A stretch of 64,000 nucleotides of DNA from Rhizophagus irregularis (Eukaryota; Glomeromycota; Glomeromycetes; Glomerales; Glomeraceae): assembly GCF_026210795.1 (NCBI RefSeq), contig NC_089452.1, positions 682,001-746,000 of the forward strand. The letters run 5' to 3'. Shown here one piece after another: positions 46,448 to 56,865 of this stretch. The notes beneath the pieces were generated by a model. It did not search any database, was not told where the DNA came from, and saw only the letters and a list, made by a program, of their open reading frames with translations. Every line of letters starts with the position of its first letter. The first letter of the stretch is position 1. Both the position numbers and the translations under genes were made by a program.

Positions 46448-48025
46448 TTAATAACACCATTTAAAATCTTTATCATCATTAAAATTACAATTTTGAAATT
46501 TCTTAATCACACCTTCATTTGTATATTTTTCAATCAAATTTTTCATCTCATTTATATAATTTAAATTATAAAAACAATCATTAGAATCTTTATCAACAAT
46601 AGAATATAAATGTAAGGTTTTTCTACCTTTCCAATGATTAAAAAACCTATCCAATACCGTTATTTTAAAATTACAATAATTGATTCCAATTTTATATAAA
46701 GTTCTTGGTGCAAATCTAATTAATTTATCCAATAACTTATCAGTAAATGATGGATTAATATTATTATATGTAGATGATCTTTGATTTTGTAATAATGACA
46801 TATTAATAGTAGTAAATGTTATTTTGTCTTTATAAATATATAAACCTTCCAATAATTTACAATTAGTTAAAAGTGATTCAAGTTTATCAAGATAATCATC
46901 ATTTAAAGCAATTCTAACATATTTAAGATTAGGACAAAATTGAGATATACATTGAATAAAATGACCAGTATTACTATTTAATGATAAATTCCTAATATGC
47001 ATAGAATCTGCCCAAATTTTTTGAATACTTCCAGTAGTTTTCTTAATAATTTCTATAGCAATAGAATAAGTTATTTGAGATACATTAAGAACTTGAAGTT
47101 CAGAATAAACAAATTCTAAATGTTTATCCAAATTTAAACTAATCCATTTATCACTGGTACCACATAATTTTAATTTTTGTATATTAATTAATTTTGCAAA
47201 AAGTGTTTCAAAAAATTCCAAATCCCTTTCTATTGATAAATAAATAAGATTATGAGCATGTTTTATTATTTCTTGACCAATGTTACAATTTGATAACTTA
47301 TCATTATGTGATACATAAGTTGGTTCATCAATTTTAAGATATTTTAATTTTTGTTGCATTTCAATTAATTTAGCAAGTCCATCATTTGAATAATTATGTA
47401 AAATATGAAAAGACTCAATAGATTTACATATATGAGCCAAACCAAAAAATAATTCAGAATCATCATCACTTCTACAATTTAATTCATTAAGTTCTAAAAG
47501 ACTTTTTTCAGAACCAGGAAATTCGTATAAAGGATGTTTGAAATCGGTAATATCCAAATATTTTATTCTAGAACATTTACTAACAAAAAGTTTATAAATT
47601 TCTTTTTCCAATATAAATCTTTGAGAATCATTATAATCATTCTTAAATAAAATATCATAAATATTTTTACCATTAATAGTCATATAACAATATTGATTTT
47701 TAATATATTTAATAAAACTAATATAATCAAATAAAGGACTTTTTTGTAATGATAAATCCTTAAAAATATCAATACCTTCACTTAATAAATAATTTTTTGA
47801 TTCCTCAGATAAATTTAAAAAGATAATATTGAAAAATATATTTGCCCTTTTTTGAAGTTTCAAAGTAAGAGTTCTATTTAAAAATATCCAAGGATCCTTC
47901 CATAAAATTGTTACAGCAGTTTCACACCATAATCTATTAACTCTTAGGCATGAATATAAAGAATTTTTATCTTCAAATAATTCTTCAAAAATATAAAGTA
48001 AAATATCTTTATTGAGATTTGACAT
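46448..48025 (-). CDS. F-box protein, leucine-rich
   Basis: A single-exon ORF of 525 residues. The N-terminus (MSNLNKDILLYIFEEL, then SLYSCLRVNRLWCETAVTIL and WKDPW) is the F-box form common in this fungal group. F-boxes bind Skp1 in SCF ubiquitin ligases. The rest contains irregular Leu-rich segments, each with Cys and Asn positions (CKSIESFHIL, CPNLKYVRIAL, CKLLEGLYIY), typical of LRR-type substrate-binding domains. No frameshift or internal stop. The substrate is unknown. The next gene (48785-50236) is a diverged paralogue in the same orientation, so this is a local duplication. The start is fixed by the F-box, which begins within the first ten residues. Confidence 0.9.
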   Translation of the reverse strand: MSNLNKDILLYIFEELFEDKNSLYSCLRVNRLWCETAVTILWKDPWIFLNRTLTLKLQKRANIFFNIIFLNLSEESKNYLLSEGIDIFKDLSLQKSPLFDYISFIKYIKNQYCYMTINGKNIYDILFKNDYNDSQRFILEKEIYKLFVSKCSRIKYLDITDFKHPLYEFPGSEKSLLELNELNCRSDDDSELFFGLAHICKSIESFHILHNYSNDGLAKLIEMQQKLKYLKIDEPTYVSHNDKLSNCNIGQEIIKHAHNLIYLSIERDLEFFETLFAKLINIQKLKLCGTSDKWISLNLDKHLEFVYSELQVLNVSQITYSIAIEIIKKTTGSIQKIWADSMHIRNLSLNSNTGHFIQCISQFCPNLKYVRIALNDDYLDKLESLLTNCKLLEGLYIYKDKITFTTINMSLLQNQRSSTYNNINPSFTDKLLDKLIRFAPRTLYKIGINYCNFKITVLDRFFNHWKGRKTLHLYSIVDKDSNDCFYNLNYINEMKNLIEKYTNEGVIKKFQNCNFNDDKDFKWCY

Positions 48026-48784
48026 AATTATTATTTTTTTGTATAGAAATAAAATTAGGGTAATCTGTGAAATTTTTTTAAATTTTTTTTTTTGTTATTT
48101 CTAATTTAAGTTTAAAATTAGTAATCTTAATAAGTAAATAATCAATAGCTGCGCCATGCATAATATTTTGTACTTAGGTGGCTAAGTGGGCAATATTTCA
48201 ATGAAATTTATGATTATGATCATGTTGTATCACATATTGAATGGCTTCACGGCTTCACAGCCTAAACTAAATAAAGATCATCTTTCATAATGTACGTAAT
48301 AGTACTTATTTTATGAGTACCTTAACAGTATCTAATTTTAGTTAATTATTGCAGGTGATTTTTAACTGGCCCGGTGAAAATATAATTGTGACAAATACAG
48401 AGTTTACTTGTGTCACACACACTTGTTATTAACTACGATGAAAAAGGTTAATATTATTTAGCAATGAATTTACAATATAAATACATAAAATATTTTTTTT
48501 TTTGGTACTATTTTAAATTTTATTACTTTTTATTATAAAAATATGCTAAAATTTAAAATAAATCATTTTTATGATTTTTTATTCAAAAAAACGAATACAA
48601 GTATTAGTTTCGACTAAAGTAGATTCAAATTTGACTCAATCGTTATGTAGAATCGTTAGGAGAACTTGACACATAAGTAACACAATGACTAGTTAAATAT
48701 ATATGATGACGTATTTTTAATAAAAAAAAGTAATAGTAATAAAAAGGGTGTATTGACCGATAAATAAATATTTAATATGATTAG
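48026..48784. other. Spacer between two F-box genes
   Basis: AT-rich, no ORF with features and no repeat pair detected. It contains the putative promoter of the downstream (46448-48025) gene, but no clear motif was seen. Confidence 0.5.
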
Positions 48785-50236
48785 TTAATTTGAATTTTTT
48801 TTTCTAATCCATTCAAAATCTTCAAAATAAACTCCAAATATACTATTATGATATACTTTAATTACTCCCTCCGCTTTATATTTTTCGATCATATCACAAT
48901 AGTCTATATCTACAGTTACATATTCACCTTCTGGAATGGTATATAATAACATTGAATGTCTACTTTTCCAATTATCAAAAAATAATTTTAAAAATTCCGG
49001 ACGAGGAGCCACGGAAAAATAAAATTTAAACTTAAACAAACTAGTAGGTGATGACCTAGTTAATATTTTGAATAATTCAACCCAATCAATATGATCTTCA
49101 GTCATAATAAATAATCCGTCTAAATATTTACAATTAATTAATAATTTTTCCAATTCCCAAATATTACTATCCTTAATTAACAGTTTAAGATATTTAAGAT
49201 TAGGACAATTTTGATAAATAGCTCGAATGAGTCTTTTGTTATCAATTTCATCATGATCTATATAACCTATTTTTATTTCATTAAGATATCCTTTCGTTTT
49301 TTCAATTAAACTTGTTAAAACGTTGATTGGAACATTTTTAACGTTCAAAAGTTGTAAAAAGGGTAAAGATACAGTTGCTAATTCATCCCATAATGCGTTG
49401 TAATTTATACCAATCACTTCTAAAATTTTTAAATTTTCAAAATATGAAAGAATATTTGTGATTGGTTGATCTACTATCTTAATATATTCTATAGTCTTTC
49501 CATGTTTAATTAATGAATTTTCAAGATTTTTACAAAATGATTCATCAACATTATCATAATCTAATTCAAAGTATACTTGATTTAATTTTTTTTGTGAATC
49601 AATTAACCTAATAATTCCATCATTATTATTTGTTTTGACAAAAAATTGGATGAAAAAATCCAATTTTTTAATCGATTTACATATTTCTGATAATCCAATC
49701 AAAATTTTCTCATCTATACCAGCATTAAAATTAAGGAATTCAATTTCTGAAAAACTTTCTTTAGCTCCAGGAATAAGATGTATTTGATAATTAAATCCAT
49801 AAGGCATATAAAGATGTGTAAATTTTGCTTTGTTATTAATAAAAAGATTAAATATTTCTTCTTTAAGTAAAGAAATATCTAATAAAAAATTATAATCTAT
49901 TGAAATATAAATGATCTTTTCTATTTCAATTAAATTTAAAATTTTACAAAAACTTATATAGTTAAATAAAGGTTTTTTAAATGATTTTATCAAATATTTA
50001 CTTAAATTATCTCTTGATTCATCTGATAAATGTGAAATTATTACTTCTAATAATAATTTTTCTCTTCCTCTACTTAAATATTTCCAAGGATCATTCCAAA
50101 AAATTGGAATAATTATTTCACACCAAATTTTATTGACTGAAAGACATGAAATTAAAGTCATTTTATCATCTTCCAATTCTTTGAATATCAAATAAAGAAT
50201 ATCTCCATTTAACTTGGACATTTTTTTTTTTTTCAT
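48785..50236 (-). CDS. F-box protein, leucine-rich, paralogue
   Basis: A single-exon ORF of 483 residues from the ATG at 50236; a second ATG at 50221 begins MSKLNGDILYLIFKEL and matches the start of the neighbouring F-box protein, so translation may begin there (478 residues). The F-box continues with LISCLSVNKIWCEIIIPIF and WNDPW. Leu-rich segments follow (CKSIKKLDFF, CPNLKYLKLL, CKYLDGLFIM), the same landmarks as in 46448-48025, so the two are tandem paralogues though only moderately alike. The likely role is substrate recognition in an SCF ubiquitin ligase. The poly-T tract on the plus strand just before the start encodes the MKKKK leader if the first ATG is used. Confidence 0.9.
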   Translation of the reverse strand: MKKKKMSKLNGDILYLIFKELEDDKMTLISCLSVNKIWCEIIIPIFWNDPWKYLSRGREKLLLEVIISHLSDESRDNLSKYLIKSFKKPLFNYISFCKILNLIEIEKIIYISIDYNFLLDISLLKEEIFNLFINNKAKFTHLYMPYGFNYQIHLIPGAKESFSEIEFLNFNAGIDEKILIGLSEICKSIKKLDFFIQFFVKTNNNDGIIRLIDSQKKLNQVYFELDYDNVDESFCKNLENSLIKHGKTIEYIKIVDQPITNILSYFENLKILEVIGINYNALWDELATVSLPFLQLLNVKNVPINVLTSLIEKTKGYLNEIKIGYIDHDEIDNKRLIRAIYQNCPNLKYLKLLIKDSNIWELEKLLINCKYLDGLFIMTEDHIDWVELFKILTRSSPTSLFKFKFYFSVAPRPEFLKLFFDNWKSRHSMLLYTIPEGEYVTVDIDYCDMIEKYKAEGVIKVYHNSIFGVYFEDFEWIRKKNSN

Positions 50237-50681
50237 ATACTGAAAATTTTTTTTTAAAAAAAAAAGAGGGAGGGGAATTCTCGATGTTTCAGTTAAACAT
50301 TCGTATTACATAAACATTCCTTTATACGTCGTACAAAAAAATTCTTTGGTCGTTTAAATAACGGTAGATCATCTGCTGTACAATGGTTTACCTGCCGCAG
50401 TTGCAGTAAATGACACTTTCGACCTTTCAATGTTACTGAGCTAATCATACAATTTTAGACGCCATTAAAAAAATCGTAAATATAAAAAAAAAACAAAACT
50501 TCATAAATAAACCTATTTTATTCTTACATAACTGATAACACCAAACTGTATTACAACGATTTAAAATTTAATTCCTTTTGTTATTTAAATTTCAAGCTGG
50601 CATAAATCAATTTTACTATTATGATTTTATTACAAATGTAAGAAGAGTTAGTAGACGATAAAAGAAAAAATTAAAACAACT

Positions 50682-50856
50682 TTCAATTCCGGTCGGTTGC
50701 ATTTTTCGGTCGGGTTTGTTTGTCTCATTTTGTGCAACACATGAAATATCCAATCTTTTGACCCATAAAATCTTTGGGTTTACCGGTCGAACGTGTTTCA
50801 TCAATAGAATAGTTTATTTTGCATATGACCGAAAAATGCAACCGACCGGAATTGAA
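50682..50856. mobile_element. 175-bp hairpin element with perfect 30-bp arms
   Basis: TTCAATTCCGGTCGGTTGCA at the start of the left arm (50682-50711) is the exact complement of the right arm (50827-50856), with no mismatch over 30 bp. The loop has a further GGTTTACCGGTCGAAC. No clear target duplication. It is likely a young MITE or a foldback element. Minus-strand open frames over it are artefacts. 50237-50681 and 50857-51691 hold no other recognisable feature. Confidence 0.75.
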
Positions 50857-51691
50857 CAAGCCTAGTAAATCTTAGTAAAAGTGCTTATAATAGTAATATA
50901 ACAATGTTAATAAAAAATTAACTGTTTTGTAAAATTTTAAAAGAGATGCGAATTATCTGCTAACCCAATAATAAATTGTGTTATTAAATCTTGAACAGAA
51001 AAAAATAATTATTTAAATTATTTAATTATTTAAATCTTCGTCTAGAATTTAGTATTTTTTTTTTCTACATGAGCTTAAAACATGCGATAACACTTTCGTT
51101 TAGGTTTCTTTGCGTCTTATTGAATTAGTTAACTGTAAATCTGGTATCAAGTGCAGTTAATGTTAAACTGCTGAGCCGCAAATTTACTTCACCTACGACC
51201 ATTTTGAAATAATGCCTTAATCAATTTAACTGTGAGATTGAATTTCACTCATAATAATTTATCTCGGTATAAAAATAATGTATTTCAAATGATAGCAGAA
51301 AGTTTTTAGGCTTTTTTGGTTTTGTCTAGATAATAATTGTGTTGTGCTACAGATTACTGATACACATGATGTATTTTCATCATACACAAAGATAATGGTA
51401 TTTTGGCTATAATATGACGTAGTATGTACATGTTGGTCGCGGGGATCGACTTGTACTATTCAAAGGTGGTGTGGCAATTATTTGTTGCACAATACACAAA
51501 TGCTCATAATGCTTATCAGAATGAACCATTTCCTATTCAATTTGTTCTTTTTTGGAAAAAATAAACCCCGAATTTACCATTCAAAAAAAGAAAAAATCTA
51601 AATCTTAATTTTTATATTGCAGATTTTTTTTAATACAATTAAGAATTCAAAAGACTTGAATAAAGTAAACAGTCATACATTCCTTAAGACT

Positions 51692-53914
51692 ATGCGCACT
51701 GAAAACGAAGCTATTGCTCCTTTCATATCTCTTGTAAGACTTGTTTTTACTTTAACAAAAGAAATTATAGAAGCATATGAAAATGTTCAATGTATCAAAA
51801 GAACTTGTGGTACGTTAGTTAATCGAGTTAAAGCTGCTGGAATCACTATTAAAGTATTGATGAGAGAAAAAGAAAAGTATCTTGAAAATTTTAGAGATGA
51901 AAATTATTATAACACTTTTTTAAGATTTACAAATTGTTTAAAACAAATTAAGAAATTATTTGATGATGTTTCTCAATTACATAAATTTATTAAATTTATT
52001 TCAAGTGCAAGTATTGAAGAAAAGTTTGAAGAGATTATTAAAGAATTTAATACTTGTTCTAATGATTTAAATTTAACAATTTATATCGCTACACAAAATC
52101 ATTTGAATAATGACCTGAAAATTTTACATAATGATATGATTGAAATGTATAAGGTATGTAAACATATAACTTTCTAATTTTCCACTTTGAATTCTTTCGT
52201 AAACAAATTGTTAATTTAATGATATGAAAAAAAAATTTTTTTCATGAACGATATAGTTTTTACAAATGATTGAATGTGGTATCACGGATACAGCTAATAA
52301 TAATGAAATTACCATGAACAAGTTAGAAATTCAAAACAATGAAATAAAATTTATAGCTGAAAATATTGTGGTAGGAAACGAACGACTCATAGAAATGAAT
52401 GAAGAACTCGATGGATACAAAAAGGTATATAAAACGATCAATTACTTACTAAATATGCGAATAAATGAACAAGATTCAATTAGAGCCAAAGATATTAAAG
52501 CTTCAGAACTACAAGATCCACCAAAATATGTACCACTACGACTGGGTAGCAGAGTAAAAATTCAAAAAAAAGTTTTTAATGCAATAGAAGTTGCTTGCAA
52601 ACCCATTCCTAAATACATTTTTCCAATGGCCCAGAAGTACCTTGCTACCTTGGAAAAATTGGGTGCTTGCCCATATATTATTAAGTTTCATGGACTATCG
52701 GTAATAGCTACAGTAAAAGTAATAGTTATTGAATGGGCGGAATATGGAACTTTAAGGGATGTTTATCAAAATTATAAGATTAATTGGGGAGCGAAGATTT
52801 CTATTGCAAGAGATATTTGTTGTGGCTTGGCTTTTTTGCAATCAGGTATTACAATGTTATTCACTAATGAATTATGATATCGATTTCAATCCAATAATTA
52901 ACTTTTTTTTAATTTTGTCATTCATCGACAGTGAATATTTTGCATCATGATATTCGATGTGAAAACGTATTAATTAATGAGAAAATACAACCTAAACTTT
53001 GCAATTTCTCATTTCCTAGTGAATATTATGAAAAAAAGATATTATACAGTAGGCATAATATAACAAATTGGGCAGCACCCGAACTATTTAATTTTTTTTT
53101 AACAGACCAGAATAAAAAGTTTAGAAAATCGGGGGTCCCTAAATACACTATTAAATGCGAAATTTTTAGTTTTGGAATGCTTTTATGGGAACTTGCTTTT
53201 CAAGAAATACCATATAAAAATATGAGTATAATTGATATAGAAAAACTTGTTTCGAAAGGTTATAGAGAAGCATTGAATTTGGGATTAAATTCTTATTTAA
53301 TTAAAGAGTATTGTGAAATTATTAAACTTTCTTGGCAACAAGATCCATCATTACGTCCAGGAATCCAATCTCTTTTTAATAAGTTGCAGGGGTTATATGA
53401 GAAAAATATATTAAAATACAAAGGTACTACTGTAGATGTACCATTATTCCCAGTTAAGGTCGGTCTTGAAGCTCATAAAGATGGCAATTATAAGAAAGCT
53501 TGGGATATTTTTGAAACAAATGCAGATGTTGGTGATATGTTAGCAAAATATTGGAAAGGTTATTATTATTTAGTAGGAATATATATTAATAAGAACAAAT
53601 CAAAGGCAATGAAATTATTTAAAAAAGCAGCAGATGCTGGTAATGCTGATGCTCAATTACGATATGCTTTTTGTTTAATTAATAAGGAAAATAAAAACAT
53701 CAATGCTATTGAGTTTATGAAATATTTACAATTAGCAGCTGATAATAATAATGCTGCAGCTCTTTATAATGTTGGTGATATATATTTCTCTGGTAAATTG
53801 GGCATCAAAAGGGATAAGGAAAAAGGAATTTATTATTTAAGACAAGCTGCTTTACGTAAGCATGCTAGGGCAAAAGAAACACTAGATAAAAATAACATTA
53901 GTATTGAATACTAA
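51692..53914 (+). CDS. MLKL-like four-helix-bundle pseudokinase with C-terminal Sel1 repeats
   Basis: Three exons: 51692-52153, 52257-52845 and 52932-53914 (GTATG, GTATT donors; ATATAG, GACAG acceptors), 677 residues. Residues 1 to about 160 are helical (APFISLVRLVFTLTKEIIEA, CIKRTCGTLVNRV) and resemble the N-terminal four-helix bundle of MLKL/HeLo-type proteins; a coil follows to about 215. The kinase-like domain has K269 in EVACK, HHDIRCEN (D357) and APE (401), but lacks a Gly-rich loop and has NFS (375-377) in place of DFG, so it is probably a pseudokinase. Residues from about 530 hold about three Sel1 repeats (NKSKAMKLFKKAADAGNADA). In MLKL the pseudokinase controls membrane disruption by the bundle; a similar cell-death or defence role here is only an inference. 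The ATG at 51692 is chosen because upstream in-frame codons are non-ATG. Confidence 0.85.
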
Positions 53915-54594
53915 TACATCATATTGACGATCAGATTGGTCAAAAATATCAGAGATTCGGAGTTTCCAACAAGCGAACCCGAAAATTACCTTTTTCAATT
54001 TTAGTATAACAAAAATGAGTTTTTAGAAAAATTATTATTTTGCCTTTAGTGCAAGAAAATTTTAACTTTAAATAAATTTGATACAAATATGTATTACTCT
54101 TTAACTTTATTTATCATAAAAGAAAAAAAAAATAAAAAATAAATTTGTTGCTCAAACTATAAAAAGGCATACTTAACAATAAGCCATTTAAACTATTTCA
54201 ATCTCTCATGAACTCTCGACCCATTCTTTCCATTACTTTTTCATCATGCATCTCCTTAAATATTCTTCTTATTGACATGCGAATATCGCACAAACAAAAA
54301 CAAAATTAACACTTATACGAGCTTATATGTGTAACATAGATTAATAACCGAGGTAACTGAAGTTAATGTTAACCTAGAAATCAATATTGGCTTAGGGTCA
54401 CTAAAGGTTAGGACTGGTAAACATTAGCTTAGGATGAAATGTTGACTTGGAATCATTTAGGGTTTTGTGGGTTAGGTTAGATTAGGCGTTTAAGAAAGTA
54501 AGTTTAAGTTAATATTTCAACTAAATTTTACGTTGTTTTTCATATTTTTAGATGGATGATGGTCGGTATGATGAATTTAAAGACATAACCAAAT
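53915..54594. other. Gene-free AT-rich stretch
   Basis: 3' flank of the pseudokinase gene, then low-complexity sequence. 54360-54490 has scattered GGTTAGG/TTAGGG-like words (TTGGCTTAGGGTCACTAAAG, GGGTTAGGTTAGATTAGG), but they are irregular and do not form a telomere-type array. Confidence 0.5.
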
Positions 54595-55125
54595 AGGACC
54601 CAGAAATATATATACAGGGGTAGGGTACACAAATGCGTCGCCATCATAGTGGAATTAGACGGAGTAAAGTTTTGATTTGCGTACAATTTTAGAATTTTTC
54701 ATCTATAGTTAGGTCATCAAGATTGCGTATTTTTTATCGAAATTTTTATATGTAAAAAATTAGTTTGCGTATTTTTGACCTAAATTTGGCTAATCTTATA
54801 TATATAATATATTTACTGTAAGTACTTATTTAATTAACCGAATTGTAAGAAATTTCTAAGGGTTAAAAAGTGAAATTTTAGAAAAATATTATAAAAAAAT
54901 GGTAAATTCTATTTTTTCACATTAGTATTTTGTTTTATAAATAATATAGAAGCCATGATAAAATAATTAATAACTTAATGTCTGAAATTTTATTTGCGTA
55001 TTTTTGCAGGATTTTCAATATCAGGTGTCAATTATGCGTACTACTCATATAAAAAGTCTCTGCGTACAGCTCATAGTAAAAAAATTTTTCGCCACCTGAC
55101 CCCTATATATATATTTCTGGGTCCT
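54595..55125. mobile_element. hAT-type MITE, family 'GGACCCAGAAATATA', copy B (longer)
   Basis: Ends AGGACCCAGAAATATATATA and ATATATATTTCTGGGTCCT are inverted, and GTCAGG-type sequence follows inside, as in copies A and C. The interior (531 bp total) differs, with several GCGTATTTTTG words. The flanks AACCAAAT (54587-54594) and AACCAACA (55126-55133) match at 6 of 8, a decayed target duplication. A short open frame over its right end is not a gene. Confidence 0.65.
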
Positions 55126-55360
55126 AACCAACATCAGGAGAATAAAACAAGCGTAGATCTACAAAATAATACACGTGTGAAAAACTACGCAAATCTACAC
55201 CACTCGCGACGATATACGAGTGTGAAAAATTTAGAGGAATTTTCAATAGTATAAAATAGTGTACTTTTAAAAATGACGTAGTTTTTTTAATAGTAAAAAA
55301 TAGTGTAGTTACCATATTCTCAAATTTTTTCACATTTTGTAATTTTATTATTTTTTTTTA

Positions 55361-55548
55361 CTTACACTAGTAGGGAGCCGAACTGAAGCATTTTTATGTT
55401 TTTACTTACACTAAGAGTCGAAGTGAATTACCCACTATTAATTATATTTTATTTATTTATTTTTTACTTACACTAGGAATCGAACCGAATACCTCGAGAT
55501 AAACTATTAATATATTAAGTCTCATTATCCGACCACTACACTATTTGT
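55361..55548 (-). repeat. tRNA-derived SINE-like sequence with repeated 3' modules
   Basis: On the minus strand from 55548 the sequence reads TAGTGTAGTGGTCGGATAAT (A-box region as in several tRNAs), and about 40 bases later GGTTCGATTCC, a perfect B box, then CTAGTGTAAGTAAAAAATAA with an AT-rich tail. The acceptor and T stems are poor, so this is a tRNA-derived element or pseudogene, not a functional tRNA. The module TTTACTTACACTA plus a damaged B box recurs at about 55358, 55402 and 55464, so the 3' half is triplicated. Confidence 0.6.
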
Positions 55549-56029
55549 TCTTTTTTTTTAATTATTAGTATTATATTTCATATTTATCTTAGAATTAATA
55601 TGTATTTATATAATTTTTTTAGTGTAGATATATCTATTTGTGTAAATTTTATGCAACTTTTTTAATACAAAATATTTTAAGTTACATTTTCGCGTGGGTT
55701 ATGCAAAATCGTGTATTTATGCAAATTTCTAAAGTGTAGATTTCTGAAACTACCTACTTATGTAGAATTTATGAAACTTTTTAAGATACAAGTCAACGAA
55801 ATATTTTTTTAAATTGTTTTTATGTGTAGATTACTTAAATCATATATTCAAGAAGTTATTTCAAGGTAAAAAGTATCATAAAATTTTCGTGAATAGGTAG
55901 TTTCGAAGATTTATAAGATACGCCTTATTAAATAACTATGTTTTAAGTGTAAATTATGCAAAATTGTATATTTATAGATTTTTACGGAGTATAAATTTCC
56001 AGGGATTATACATATTTGACAACTTTACG

Positions 56030-56436
56030 CTAATATTCGCCTCATATAATCTCCTGATGAAATTAACCAATGTATCTAAAATTTCTAATGAGTACAATAA
56101 AGATAATTTGTCTGGTAGTATTGATTCTGATATTGAGCCTAATTATAGTCAATTGAAGAATTTTTATAGTGAATAAACATTTGCTTCTTTTGATGTACTG
56201 GAAAATGTTTACTCTTTTTGAATAGGATTAGAAACAGAAATTGTCAGAATTGAGAAAAAAGAGGGTTTATGGTCATGAAAAAATTGGATCTTATACAGCC
56301 TGTACTGAATGTGGCTTTTTACTAAATGCAAATGTTCAAATTTGGTTTTTGTTAGCAAATTTGCTAAAGATCATAACCATACGTTAAATACTAGCAAAAA
56401 ACTGCTCCATCATTGCGTAAAATACCTTAGAATGTA
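56030..56436 (+). pseudogene. Degraded MULE (Mutator-like) transposase fragment, FAR1-type zinc finger
   Basis: 56287-56350 encodes YTACTECGFLLNANVQIW, then after a frame change 56355-56436 encodes FVSKFAKDHNHTLNTSKK. A Cys pair followed by KFAKDHNHTL is the FAR1/WRKY-GCM type DNA-binding finger at the N-terminus of many MULE transposases. The open frame at 55964-56176 (ending SDIEPNYSQLKNFYSE) is acidic and may be a remnant of the leader. No catalytic core is present. A stop (TAA) follows at 56434. 55549-55963 and 56437-56865 show nothing else. Confidence 0.55.
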
Positions 56437-56865
56437 ATGGAAAAAAAAAGTCTTATGTTAAAAAGTGTCATTTGAGTTGTAAAATAATTTATCTATCTCA
56501 ATTAGAAGGGATAGAAGTAATAATCATATAAATTGCTTCAAAGGACTAACAACTAGATAAATGAATTAGTATATATTTTAAGTGTTCATTGCTATTAAAA
56601 TTTATAAGAAATAATGATTATAATATTACTCTAAGGCAATATTACTTATAAATTTTTAAAATACGGATTTGGAAGTTAAACTTAAATTTGCTAAATAAGT
56701 TGCAAACGAATATAAAATCATAAATAAAAAGTTTTCAAATATATTTAATAATGTTTACTTTATTGTTAAACTATAAAAATACAAAATTACAAATATTTTA
56801 ATATATAATAATTGATAAATAATCCAATAACTGAAATAAGGAATAAAATAACAGAATCATTATTA

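Noticed and set aside
54360-54500. A telomere-like TTAGGG tract
   Set aside because: The TTAGG words are few, irregularly spaced and in mixed context; there is no array.
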